In this document: one piece after another, positions 51,252 to 58,900 of the stretch
Position numbering within the stretch: the first letter of the stretch is position 1
Layout of the letters: the number at the start of each line of letters is the position of its first letter
From: Verrucomicrobiaceae bacterium UBA1938
Lineage (GTDB): Bacteria; Verrucomicrobiota; Verrucomicrobiia; Verrucomicrobiales; Verrucomicrobiaceae
Reading direction: 5' to 3'
DNA length: 64,000 bases
Assembly: GCA_002336895.1 (NCBI GenBank)
Contig: DDFC01000008.1
Coordinates: 62,001 to 126,000, forward strand
Position numbers and translations under genes: made by a program
The notes under the pieces: generated by a model
The model's input: only the letters and a program-made list of their open reading frames with translations
What the model was told of the DNA's origin: nothing
The model's database searches: none

Positions 51252-51361
51252 TCATGACCGGCACCGGCATCGTCCCCGGAGACGAGTTCACCCTGCAAAG
51301 CGGAGACGTCATCAGCATCACGATTGACGGCATCGGCACGCTGGTGAATCCGATGGCGTGA
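51252..51361 (+). pseudogene. Detached 3' end of a FAH-family gene
   Basis: The last 36 codons and stop of a gene nearly identical to 49942-50769, with no start or upstream part. The four base differences are all silent, so the fragment derives from a homologous gene that was under selection rather than from a neutral copy that drifted. Confidence 0.85.
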
Positions 51362-51401
51362 TTTGTATTGCCGGATGCAGCAAGTGTGACATCCTTACAC
51401 C

Positions 51402-51587
51402 ATGAGCAATCGTCAGATCGCCATCGACCTGCTTGAAAAGCTGCCCGAAGACATGTCGCTGGCGGACATGGCGCGCGAGATTGAATTCGTGGCCGGAATT
51501 CGTGAAGGCTTTGAAGAGTTGGACCGCGGCGAAGGCATTCCCATCGAGAATGTGCGTGAGATGATGGAGTCATGGACTGCCGCGTGA
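51402..51587 (+). CDS. Antitoxin-like small protein
   Basis: 61 residues. MSNRQIAIDLLEKLPEDMSL and the C-terminal GFEELDRGEGIPIENVREMM are typical of the short antitoxins that accompany ParE/RelE toxins (the final segment is the usual toxin-wrapping strand and helix). It overlaps the toxin start by 16 bases, the standard arrangement. The toxin is broken, so this may be an orphan. Confidence 0.75.
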   Translation: MSNRQIAIDLLEKLPEDMSLADMAREIEFVAGIREGFEELDRGEGIPIENVREMMESWTAA

Positions 51588-51854
51588 TCATCTCGCCGCG
51601 TGCGCTGCTCGACATAAAAGAGCTGGTTCGTTACATTTCCAAAGACAATCCGTCGGCTGCCAGACGCTTCGCTGAAAAGCTGCTTCATGCGGCTGAATCT
51701 CTGGCACAGATGCCAGAGCGCGGACGCATCGTGCCGGAACGAGATCGGTGCAGACTTCTTGCTTCGGCTGTTTTCCGTTATTCGGTGCAGGAATCGAACG
51801 TTTCAGGCCATGATGGATCGAGCGGGCATCGAATGGGGGGGCGCTCTGGTTTGA
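51572..51854 (+). pseudogene. Frameshifted ParE/RelE-family toxin
   Basis: The first 58 codons are normal ParE: VIISPRALLDIKELVRYISK, ARRFAEKLLHAAESLAQM, PERGRIVPE. After that, family-like pieces alternate between frames: IGADFLL (+1), FRYSVQESNV (original) and FQAMMDRAGIEWGG (+1, ending at 51854). At least two indels have occurred. In the original frame translation would run on into the next gene. Confidence 0.75.
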
Positions 51855-51901
51855 ATAAACTGTCTAAGCCAGCGTCTGAAAACACTGTGCCCCTCCCGAC
51901 C

Positions 51902-52684
51902 ATGAAGCCTGCGGCTCTGCATTCCACGTTTGTCCTTTTCCTGCTCTGTCTCAGCAGCTGCCGCACAGACCCCACGCTCTCGGTCACCAGCAGTCTGCCA
52001 AAGCAGGGGCTGCGGGGCAGGACGCTGGCGGTGGGCGGGCTCACGGCACCGGGGGTGAATGTCTATCCCGGGCAGACGGAGGAGAGCATCATCCTGGTGA
52101 ATGCGGAGGAGGAGATGCAGGCACGACTGAAGCGCTCGCGTGTGCTCAGCATGGCGGCGGTGCAGCAGGCGGTGGGCGCTGCGCCTTCCAGATTCAGCTC
52201 GGGAGTGCCCATCGTCCTCGGCAGCAAGCTCAGCCCCGCCTTCATCCGCAAGGCGCAGGCCCGGGGCATCGACTACCTGCTGTGGATCGATCTGCGGGAC
52301 AACTTTGTGGATCAGGACTCCCGGCAAAACAGCTTCATCAAAACCGCCAGCTCCAGTTGCTGCTGTGGCAAGGTGAACGGCAAAACCTGCCGCACGGGAT
52401 CTTGCGCCAGCGGGTGTGGCAGCTCGTGCCGCAGCAGCTCCAGAGTGGTGCAGAATGTGCTGAGCGCGGTGGCCCGGCGCACCGTGGCCGCCAGCTACTC
52501 GCTGCTGGACACCGCCACCGGCCATGTGGCGTGGCAGGCGGAGTCCATGCTGGCCAGGAGCCGCATCCGCAGCAACAGCTCCTCCACAGGCACTCCGCTC
52601 TCGCCCAGCATGCCGCTGCCACCCACGGAATCCGAGATCATGCAGCGCATGACCCGCGCCGCGCTGAAAAAGCTGCCGCAGTAG
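51902..52684 (+). CDS. Lipoprotein of unknown function with a Cys-rich loop
   Basis: 260 residues from the ATG at 51902. STFVLFLLCLSSC is a lipoprotein signal. The mature protein starts with KQGLRGRTLAVGGLTAPGVN, suggesting a small alpha/beta domain (VPIVLGSKLSPAFIRKAQAR, GIDYLLWIDLRDN). Around residues 145-172 lies a cluster of eight cysteines (SSCCCGKVNGKTCRTGSCAS and GCGSSC), then a segment on a non-polar strand (AASYSLLDTATGHVAWQAES) as in outer-membrane-associated lipoproteins. A related relic lies at 51172. Confidence 0.75.
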   Translation: MKPAALHSTFVLFLLCLSSCRTDPTLSVTSSLPKQGLRGRTLAVGGLTAPGVNVYPGQTEESIILVNAEEEMQARLKRSRVLSMAAVQQAVGAAPSRFSSGVPIVLGSKLSPAFIRKAQARGIDYLLWIDLRDNFVDQDSRQNSFIKTASSSCCCGKVNGKTCRTGSCASGCGSSCRSSSRVVQNVLSAVARRTVAASYSLLDTATGHVAWQAESMLARSRIRSNSSSTGTPLSPSMPLPPTESEIMQRMTRAALKKLPQ

Positions 52685-52718
52685 GCGGGGCGGGTTTGCT
52701 AAGCCAGCCGCCCTGGGA

Positions 52719-52872
52719 GCGCGGACTTCCAGTCCGCAGCAGGTCGCAGACACGGAGAAGACGGCACTGGGTCTTGAGGCGGCGCAAGCACGGTGATCCT
52801 CGGTGCGGCGGAGGGAAGTGGGAGACAAGAACTGCATGTGCGGCGGAGTGCTGCGGACTCGGAGGTCCGCGC
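52719..52872. repeat. REPIN-like inverted pair before the dehydrogenase gene
   Basis: Arm 1 (52719-52741, core GCGCGGACTTCCAGTCCGC) and arm 2 (52849-52872), whose reverse complement is nearly the same sequence. Each arm is a palindrome (CGGACT..AGTCCG). They face each other across 107 bases. Confidence 0.7.
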
Positions 52873-52943
52873 GCCCGGGGCGGATTCTCCGCACGCACCC
52901 GTGCTGGACGAGGCCGCATTTCTCTCTAGAAACTCCGCCATCC

Positions 52944-54527
52944 ATGACACTCACCGGACACCACCTCATTGCCGGCCGCGAGGCTGCTCCCCACGGCCAT
53001 TTCTTCCACGCCTTCAATCCCACCACCGGCGCGCAGCTGGAGCCCGCCTTTGGCGATGCCACCCATGCCGAGGCCGATGAAGCCCTGCAGGCCGCAGATG
53101 CCGCCTTTGATGCCCTGCGCACCGCCACGCCTGAGACCCGCGCCCAGCTGCTGGACACCATCGCCGAAGAGATCACCACCCTGGGAGACGCCCTGCTGGA
53201 ACGCGCCCATGCCGAGTGCGCGCTGCCCATGGCCCGCCTGACAGGTGAGCGCGGGCGCGCCATCGGCCAGCTCAAGCTCTTTGCCGCCCTCATTCGCGAA
53301 GGCTCCTGGGCGCAGCCCAGCGTGGACCACGCCATCCCGGACCGCCAGCCGCTGCCAAAGCCGGACGTGCGCCGCGTGCTGCTGCCCATCGGCCCTGTGG
53401 TGGTGTTTGGCGCGTCCAATTTCCCCTTCGCCATCGGCGTCATCGGCACGGACACCGTCTGCGCCCTGGCCTCCGGCTGCCCTGTGGTGGTGAAAGGCCA
53501 CCCCGCACACCCCGGCACCTGCGAGATGCTCTCCCGCGCCGTGCTGGCCGCACTGCACAAGGTGGGCCTGCCTGCAGGCTGCTTCTCCCTCGTGCACGGA
53601 AAGGGCAATGACATCGGCACCACGCTGACGAAGCACCCGCTGACCCAGGCCGTGGCCTTCACGGGCTCCCTGCGCGGAGGCCGTGCGCTCATGGATGTGG
53701 CTGCAGCCCGCGCGCATCCCATTCCAGTTTATGCAGAAATGGGCTCTGTGAATCCCGTGTATGTGCTCCCCGGCGCTCTCAAGGAGCGTGCCGCCAAGAT
53801 CGCCGAAGCCTACATCGGCTCGGTCACGATGGGCGTGGGCCAGTTCTGCACCAATCCCGCCGTGGTGCTCGGCCTCAAGAGTGACGGGCTCAAGGAGTTC
53901 GTCAGCAGCGCCTCCGCCTTTGCCGCCAAGGTGGCCCCCCAGACCATGCTGCATCGTGGTATCTGCGAGGCCTACGACGCCGGCACCGCCGTGTGGCAGA
54001 CCATTGACGGCCTGGAGCTGGCCGGACAATCTGAAGCCGCCCCCAGCGAGGAGGCCTCCCAGGCAGCCTGCCGCATCTTCACCACCACCATCGACGTGCT
54101 GGAGTCCAACGCCGAGCTGCGCCGTGAGGTCTTCGGCCCCTGCTCCATCATCACCGAATGCGCCACGCTGGACGACATGCTGCGCTACACCGCCGGACTG
54201 GAAGGCCAGCTGACCGCCACCATCCAGGGCACCGAGCAGGACCTGCGCGACTACGCCCCGCTCATCCGCGCACTGGAGCGCAAGGTGGGCCGCATCATCT
54301 TCAACGGATTCCCCACCGGCATCGAGGTCTGCCCCTCCATGCATCACGGCGGCCCGTACCCTGCCGCCAGCCACAGCTTCTTCACCAGCATCGGCACCGG
54401 CAGCATCTACCGCTTTGTGCGCCCCGTGTGCTACCAGGGCTTCCCCGAAGAAGCGCTTCCTGAGCTCATCAAGGATGCCAATCCGCGCGGCGCCATGCGC
54501 ATCGTGGATGGTGTGCTGACGCGGTAA
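52944..54527 (+). CDS. 2-oxoglutarate semialdehyde (2,5-dioxovalerate) dehydrogenase
   Basis: 527 residues from the ATG at 52944; the open frame runs 47 unlikely residues further upstream through the REPIN. Aldehyde-dehydrogenase motifs: FGASNFPFAIGVIGTDT (Asn of the oxyanion hole), AEMGSVNPVYV (Glu) and GVGQFCTNPAVVLG (catalytic Cys). The FPFAIGV and NPVYVLPG variants and the length are typical of type III KGSADH enzymes of uronate, arabinose or hydroxyproline degradation. With the FAH-family dehydratase upstream it would complete a non-phosphorylative route from a 2-keto-3-deoxy sugar acid to 2-oxoglutarate. Confidence 0.9.
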   Translation: MTLTGHHLIAGREAAPHGHFFHAFNPTTGAQLEPAFGDATHAEADEALQAADAAFDALRTATPETRAQLLDTIAEEITTLGDALLERAHAECALPMARLTGERGRAIGQLKLFAALIREGSWAQPSVDHAIPDRQPLPKPDVRRVLLPIGPVVVFGASNFPFAIGVIGTDTVCALASGCPVVVKGHPAHPGTCEMLSRAVLAALHKVGLPAGCFSLVHGKGNDIGTTLTKHPLTQAVAFTGSLRGGRALMDVAAARAHPIPVYAEMGSVNPVYVLPGALKERAAKIAEAYIGSVTMGVGQFCTNPAVVLGLKSDGLKEFVSSASAFAAKVAPQTMLHRGICEAYDAGTAVWQTIDGLELAGQSEAAPSEEASQAACRIFTTTIDVLESNAELRREVFGPCSIITECATLDDMLRYTAGLEGQLTATIQGTEQDLRDYAPLIRALERKVGRIIFNGFPTGIEVCPSMHHGGPYPAASHSFFTSIGTGSIYRFVRPVCYQGFPEEALPELIKDANPRGAMRIVDGVLTR

Positions 54528-54675
54528 GTTGCGGATTTTGTGAAAGCCGTTCGCGAATTGAAATTTTCACCATCTTAAGACGCAACCTTCGTCGCATAAA
54601 TTGACACAACGCAGGCTGAAGGTTGCGTCCTCTGGCCGTGAGTGGTACGGAAGTTTGGTTTCGAAAGAGGGATTG

Positions 54676-55155
54676 ATGCCTACCTCAACTCGTTGTAACT
54701 TCTACCTCAAATTCATGTCAGGCAGACGTACACGATTCAACTTCAAACGCAAAATTGCTGAGATGCTGCCACCAGTGGAGGAACTTAAGCACTTGGAAAA
54801 GAATGTGCGCTATGGTGGTAAGCCGGAGCATAAGCGAAATCCGGGGGATTTCCGACTGAGTCCGCCTGCGCGTCCGCGCCGGGACAAATCGCTTTGTGAT
54901 GATGCAGGTATTTTTCTGCGGGCACGGGCTTTGGAACTTCTCCGTGCTGGAGTCCGCCGTGGCTTGATCAGTGCTTGGGACGGAACCCATTACCCGCAAA
55001 ACATCTGGTCAATGACCGAAGATGGCATTCCTTTGGAGGCGCAGCTCGAAAATGCAGGCAATGGAACCTATCATGGCTATCCCCTAATGGAAAATGACCC
55101 GTTCAGAAAGACTGTGATCGAAAAGTGGTTCAAATCAAAAGATGTGGATGGTTAA
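54676..55155 (+). CDS. Unknown protein paired with an IrrE-like protein
   Basis: 159 residues from the ATG at 54676; a TTG at 54601 would give 184. Basic and soluble: STRCNFYLKFMSGRRTRFNF, KIAEMLPPVEELKHLEKNVR, DFRLSPPARPRRDKSLCDDA and LLRAGVRRGLISAWDGTHYP. The last looks like a short beta domain reading out on an aromatic tip. Not recognised by family. It overlaps the next gene by 14 bases, so both are translated from one message. GC is well below that of the flanking metabolic genes. Confidence 0.7.
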   Translation: MPTSTRCNFYLKFMSGRRTRFNFKRKIAEMLPPVEELKHLEKNVRYGGKPEHKRNPGDFRLSPPARPRRDKSLCDDAGIFLRARALELLRAGVRRGLISAWDGTHYPQNIWSMTEDGIPLEAQLENAGNGTYHGYPLMENDPFRKTVIEKWFKSKDVDG

Positions 55156-56470
55156 CGAACTAAAAATTGAGTATGGATGGCTAGATCGACCTGAAGGCGA
55201 TCTAGGGGCTGAATCTGCTTGTGAGGCTGCGATCGGGGTTCGTTTAGGTGATGAATACGTGACACGGCTTGACGACTCATGGGGGCAAACTGTGAGAAAC
55301 CAAATGCGAGTTTCTGCTCACAGACTGGCTATTTGGTTTGCAAGCAATTGGTGGCGGCTACGATGGGAGCCTGAGACGCCAGGGGCAAGGCGTGATGTGG
55401 ACTGGCGTATGTCGCATTGCATGGCAGCAGCCGGTGGGGGTTATGTCTGGCCAAATGTGATCTTTGCGAGTGACGGTGATTCACTGGCAGTGGCTTCTCG
55501 TCCCGGGCGCAAGGCTGTTGTATTCGAACCCGTGCGTTATTTGAATCGAATCGATGGTAGAATACCCGCAGAGGAGTTCGAACGGGCTGTGGATCAATTT
55601 TTGGAAGGAGTCCTCTCACGTCTTGATTCCTTGAACGTGCCCGGAGATGATTTGCTGGAGCTTTGGACTGAGGTTTTGAATGAACGTAAGAACCCAAAGC
55701 TGACGCAATGGCGGAAACTGGAGGCTTTATGTGGTTATGACCCTGATGAAGCTCCTGCTGCGATCATTGAGCTTTTGCGCGATGACAATGCCGGACTCGG
55801 TGAAGAAGCATTGGAGGAAGTAGCCGCTGTCGGGCGGCATTCGACCGGCAAATTGTTAAAACCGATCCTATCGCTTGCCAAAGCCACATCAGCCCCTCGT
55901 GCGGGTGGTTTTCGTGGCTCGATGCCTACATTGACCAACAAACCACGAACTTTGGCAGGTGAAAGGCCCTGGCAGACTGCGACTAAATTAGCTCAGTTTG
56001 CCCGGCGGCAGTGGGGTTTGGAAAAGAAACCAATCAAGGACAAAGCACTTGCTGATCTGCTCGGAATGAAAGCATCGGTCTTTGCCGATAGGGCCAAGTC
56101 CACCGTTTTGCCGCTGGCTCTAAGGGCTGGTTCGAGCGACAGTTTCGACATTTATTTTAATAGCTCCTGGGCGACCAGCCGCCGGTTTGCCTCCAGCAGG
56201 CTTATAGGCGATCATCTTTACTTTCGCAATGAAGGGCGCCTCATTCCAGCGACAGACGCCAAGACTTCACGCCAGCAGTTTCAGCGTGCTTTTGCGCAGG
56301 AATTGCTTTGCCCCTTCGACGTGTTGATGGAGAAGATTCAAACTGAACAACCTAACGAAGAGGACATCTCTGAAGCTGCAGCTTACTTTGGGGTATCTCC
56401 ACTGATGGTGGAAACAACTTTGGTTAACAAAGGTGAACTTGACCGAGAGATGTTGAATTGGAGAGACTGA
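55142..56470 (+). CDS. Large protein with an IrrE/ImmA-like C-terminus lacking HExxH
   Basis: 442 residues. The N-terminal half (LDDSWGQTVRNQMRVSAHRL, FASNWWRLRWEPETPGARRD, YVWPNVIFASDGDSLAVASR) is unknown. The centre is helical. The last 110 residues (SSRLIGDHLYFRNEGRLIPA, TSRQQFQRAFAQELLCPFDV, EDISEAAAYFGVSPLMVETT) match ImmA/IrrE proteins, including the ending FAQELLCP and the AAAYFGVSP helix-turn-helix. The zinc HExxH site expected ahead of these is not present, so it is either a non-catalytic regulator or a divergent enzyme. Forms a two-gene unit with the preceding gene. An ATG at 55148 is an alternative start. Confidence 0.75.
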   Translation: MWMVNELKIEYGWLDRPEGDLGAESACEAAIGVRLGDEYVTRLDDSWGQTVRNQMRVSAHRLAIWFASNWWRLRWEPETPGARRDVDWRMSHCMAAAGGGYVWPNVIFASDGDSLAVASRPGRKAVVFEPVRYLNRIDGRIPAEEFERAVDQFLEGVLSRLDSLNVPGDDLLELWTEVLNERKNPKLTQWRKLEALCGYDPDEAPAAIIELLRDDNAGLGEEALEEVAAVGRHSTGKLLKPILSLAKATSAPRAGGFRGSMPTLTNKPRTLAGERPWQTATKLAQFARRQWGLEKKPIKDKALADLLGMKASVFADRAKSTVLPLALRAGSSDSFDIYFNSSWATSRRFASSRLIGDHLYFRNEGRLIPATDAKTSRQQFQRAFAQELLCPFDVLMEKIQTEQPNEEDISEAAAYFGVSPLMVETTLVNKGELDREMLNWRD

Positions 56471-56519
56471 GGCTCTGTCAACTGACCGTGCCTGCTTGCT
56501 CTGACTAGCCTCAACTCCC

Positions 56520-57959
56520 TCAGCTCTTCTTCGTATTTGACGGCGCGTTGAGGAATTTGCGCATGTCGTTGAACATGCTGTCCGGGCCTTCCTGGGCCTG
56601 GGTGTGGGTGCGCACACCGTCAAACCACTCCTGGGTGGTGGGCGTGTGGGCCTTGGCCACGGCCAGCAGCAGGTCTTTGGTGATGGGCACCGGATGGCCG
56701 GTGTGGATGGCGGCGGAGAGAGCCAGCTCGGCGGCACGGTCAAACACCCACTTGAGGTCAGCGCCGGAGAAGCCGTTGGTGGCCTCGATCAGCTCGGCGG
56801 TGTCAAATTCGGCGATGGGCTTGTCCTTGGCCAGCAGCTCGATGATCTGCGCACGGGCAGGGGCGTCGGGCGGCGGCACAAAGATGGCCTGGTCAAAGCG
56901 GCCAGGGCGGCGGAAGGCGGGATCCAGCGCCCAGGGCTGGTTCGTGGCACCGATGACCAGCACGCGCTGGTTGTCGCTGCGGATGCCGTCCATCTCGTGC
57001 AGGAACTGGTTCACCAGATTGCGCATCTGGCTCTCGCGGATCTGGCGGCGGTCCATGGCCAGGGAGTCGATGTCGTCAAACACCAGCACGCAGGGCGCAT
57101 TGGCGCGGGCGGTTTCAAAGATCTGGTGCAGGTTCCGCTCGGTGCTGCCAAAGTAGGGGTCAAAGATCTCGTGCAGACCCACGGAGAGGTAGTTGCACGG
57201 CACTTCGCCAGCCACGGCGCGCAGGATCAGCGTCTTGCCGCAGCCGGGCGGGCCGTAGATGAGGATGCCGCCGCCGGTCTTGCGGCCATAGGCCTTGTAG
57301 AGATCCGGGAACTGCAGGGGGTAGGTGATCTTGAGGCGGATTTCCTCTTTGAGCTCCTCCATGCCGCCCACGTCGGCAAAGGTCACATTGCCGCGCTCGG
57401 GGTCGCCGGGGGCGTAAAAGGTCTCGGGACGCCAGTCATAGGGCGGGTCGTCAAAAGGAGGCTCAAAAAACTCGTCGGGGTCTCCCGGGCCGGTGCTGGC
57501 GGTCTGCTCCTGGCCGGTGGGCTCGGGGGCGGAGGGGGCTGGGGCGGTCTTGCGCGCATCGCGGGCGGTGCGGCCCAGCTCGCGCTCCAGCGCGGGGTCG
57601 CTCATCGTGCCGTCGATCTGCGCAGCACGGTCAAAGTGCTCGATCGCCTTGGCGCGGTCGCCTTCGCTGAGGTACACGCGGCTCATCAGCAGGTGGGCTT
57701 GGGCATTGGTCGGCTCTAGCAGGATCACGCGCTCGGCACGCACAGCCGCGCCGGAGGTGTCGCCTTCCAGAAAGAGCACTTTGGCGATGCCCAGCAGCGC
57801 ATCCGTCTGGTCCGGGGCCAGCTCCAGCGCATGGGAGAAAACCTCCCGCGCCTCGTCCAGATGCAGCTCCTCCAGGCAGGCACGACCGTAGAGCAGCAGC
57901 AGCGAAAGGTTGTTCGGAGACTGTGTCAGCGCGTCGCGGAGGGCGGAGGAGGTTGGCAT
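56520..57959 (-). CDS. TPR-AAA+ ATPase (CDC48/spastin-like)
   Basis: 479 residues from the ATG at 57959 (MPTSSALRDALTQSPNNL); the open frame continues upstream without support. Residues 1-110 are TPRs (LDEAREVFSHALELAPDQTD, AAVRAERVILLEPTNAQAHL, AKAIEHFDRAAQIDG). After an acidic/Pro linker comes a single classical AAA module: DVGGMEELKEEIR, Walker A GPPGCGKT, Walker B VLVFDDIDSL, sensor GATNQPWALDPA and arginine finger region RRPGRFD. One AAA ring with an N-terminal TPR adaptor suggests a protein-remodelling machine; substrate unknown. Confidence 0.9.
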   Translation of the reverse strand: MPTSSALRDALTQSPNNLSLLLLYGRACLEELHLDEAREVFSHALELAPDQTDALLGIAKVLFLEGDTSGAAVRAERVILLEPTNAQAHLLMSRVYLSEGDRAKAIEHFDRAAQIDGTMSDPALERELGRTARDARKTAPAPSAPEPTGQEQTASTGPGDPDEFFEPPFDDPPYDWRPETFYAPGDPERGNVTFADVGGMEELKEEIRLKITYPLQFPDLYKAYGRKTGGGILIYGPPGCGKTLILRAVAGEVPCNYLSVGLHEIFDPYFGSTERNLHQIFETARANAPCVLVFDDIDSLAMDRRQIRESQMRNLVNQFLHEMDGIRSDNQRVLVIGATNQPWALDPAFRRPGRFDQAIFVPPPDAPARAQIIELLAKDKPIAEFDTAELIEATNGFSGADLKWVFDRAAELALSAAIHTGHPVPITKDLLLAVAKAHTPTTQEWFDGVRTHTQAQEGPDSMFNDMRKFLNAPSNTKKS

Positions 57960-58151
57960 GGATGTAAAGTTAGACCGCCAGGGGGCCGATCTGCTGTGAT
58001 TTAATACGAGCGCACCAAGCGTGCCGCCAATGATTTCTTGATGCATCTGGAGGCACTGTGGCGTGTGGCGCTGCATGGTTTGGAGGCAGATGGAAACTTG
58101 AAGTTTTGCCTGTGACAATGCATCTTGAGCGGGGTTTACCCCTGCATGCCG
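57960..58151. other. Divergent promoter gap
   Basis: 192 bases between the AAA gene and the next plus-strand gene. No clear boxes or operators seen. Confidence 0.4.
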
Positions 58152-58796
58152 ATGAAAGCCTCTCTCTGCCTGATGATGCTGCTGCTTGCCGGGGGGCTCC
58201 CCGGGGCGGAGCCAGCATCGGCTCAGGATCCGCTGCTGTCCCCCACGCTGGTGCTGTGCCTGCGCCCGCTGCGGCTGGTGGATGAGCCGCAGATGAACCA
58301 GGCGGTGGAGAGTGTGAAGCGGCTCAGCTCTTTCTCCCAAACCCAGACCGGCACCGGCAGAAAGGCCGTGGATGCGCTGATCTTCATCCTGAGGGATCTC
58401 TTTCTCAAGGAGCAGGAATATGCCAGCGCACGGCGCGCCTTTAACACCGCAGAGCGCCAGGCGCAGGATAAAGAGCAGCAGGCAGAGCATGCCGAAAGCC
58501 CCGATGGCTCCCTTTCCGGCCCCAATCTGCGCCTTGCCAGCCTCTACCGCAAGGAGGCCGCAGACATCCGTGCCAAGGCCACCAAGCTGCGCGATTCCGC
58601 ACTGGCGATGCTGAAGGAGAAGATCACCGCCTACAATGTCTCGGTGAGCTATTTTCAGAGCCAGGGCTACAACGAAGTGGTCGTCGTGCTGGCAAGTTCG
58701 ATCTTTGCTGTCGTGGACCGCCAGCTTCCCGGCTTTGAGTTCAAGCCCGCCGTCTCGCGGTCATGGCTGCGGCAGCAGCGGGCCAATGCTTCGTGA
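58152..58796 (+). CDS. Exported helical protein of unknown function
   Basis: 214 residues from the ATG at 58152, giving a Sec signal (MKASLCLMMLLLAGGLPGAE). The mature part is mostly helical: VDEPQMNQAVESVKRLSSFS, YASARRAFNTAERQAQDKEQ, RKEAADIRAKATKLRDSALA, with a TPR-like first half. It ends with VVVVLASSIFAVVDRQ, a hydrophobic stretch short for a transmembrane helix. Periplasmic location is likely; no family recognised. Confidence 0.75.
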   Translation: MKASLCLMMLLLAGGLPGAEPASAQDPLLSPTLVLCLRPLRLVDEPQMNQAVESVKRLSSFSQTQTGTGRKAVDALIFILRDLFLKEQEYASARRAFNTAERQAQDKEQQAEHAESPDGSLSGPNLRLASLYRKEAADIRAKATKLRDSALAMLKEKITAYNVSVSYFQSQGYNEVVVVLASSIFAVVDRQLPGFEFKPAVSRSWLRQQRANAS

Positions 58797-58820
58797 GCTG
58801 CAACCAGGCGAATCTCTGAA

Positions 58821-58852
58821 AACAAAAAGACCGTCCGGGCTGCGGACGGTCT
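58821..58852 (-). terminator. Rho-independent terminator of the DEAD-box helicase gene
   Basis: Perfect 10-bp stem AGACCGTCCG/CGGACGGTCT with a five-base loop. On the minus strand it is followed by TTTTTGTTTT and it starts 49 bases after the helicase stop. The opposite side (plus-strand gene ending at 58796) may share it. Confidence 0.85.
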
Positions 58853-58900
58853 CATCGTGGAAACTCGAGTTTTCAGTTCAGGCAATGGATTGCCAGCGGC

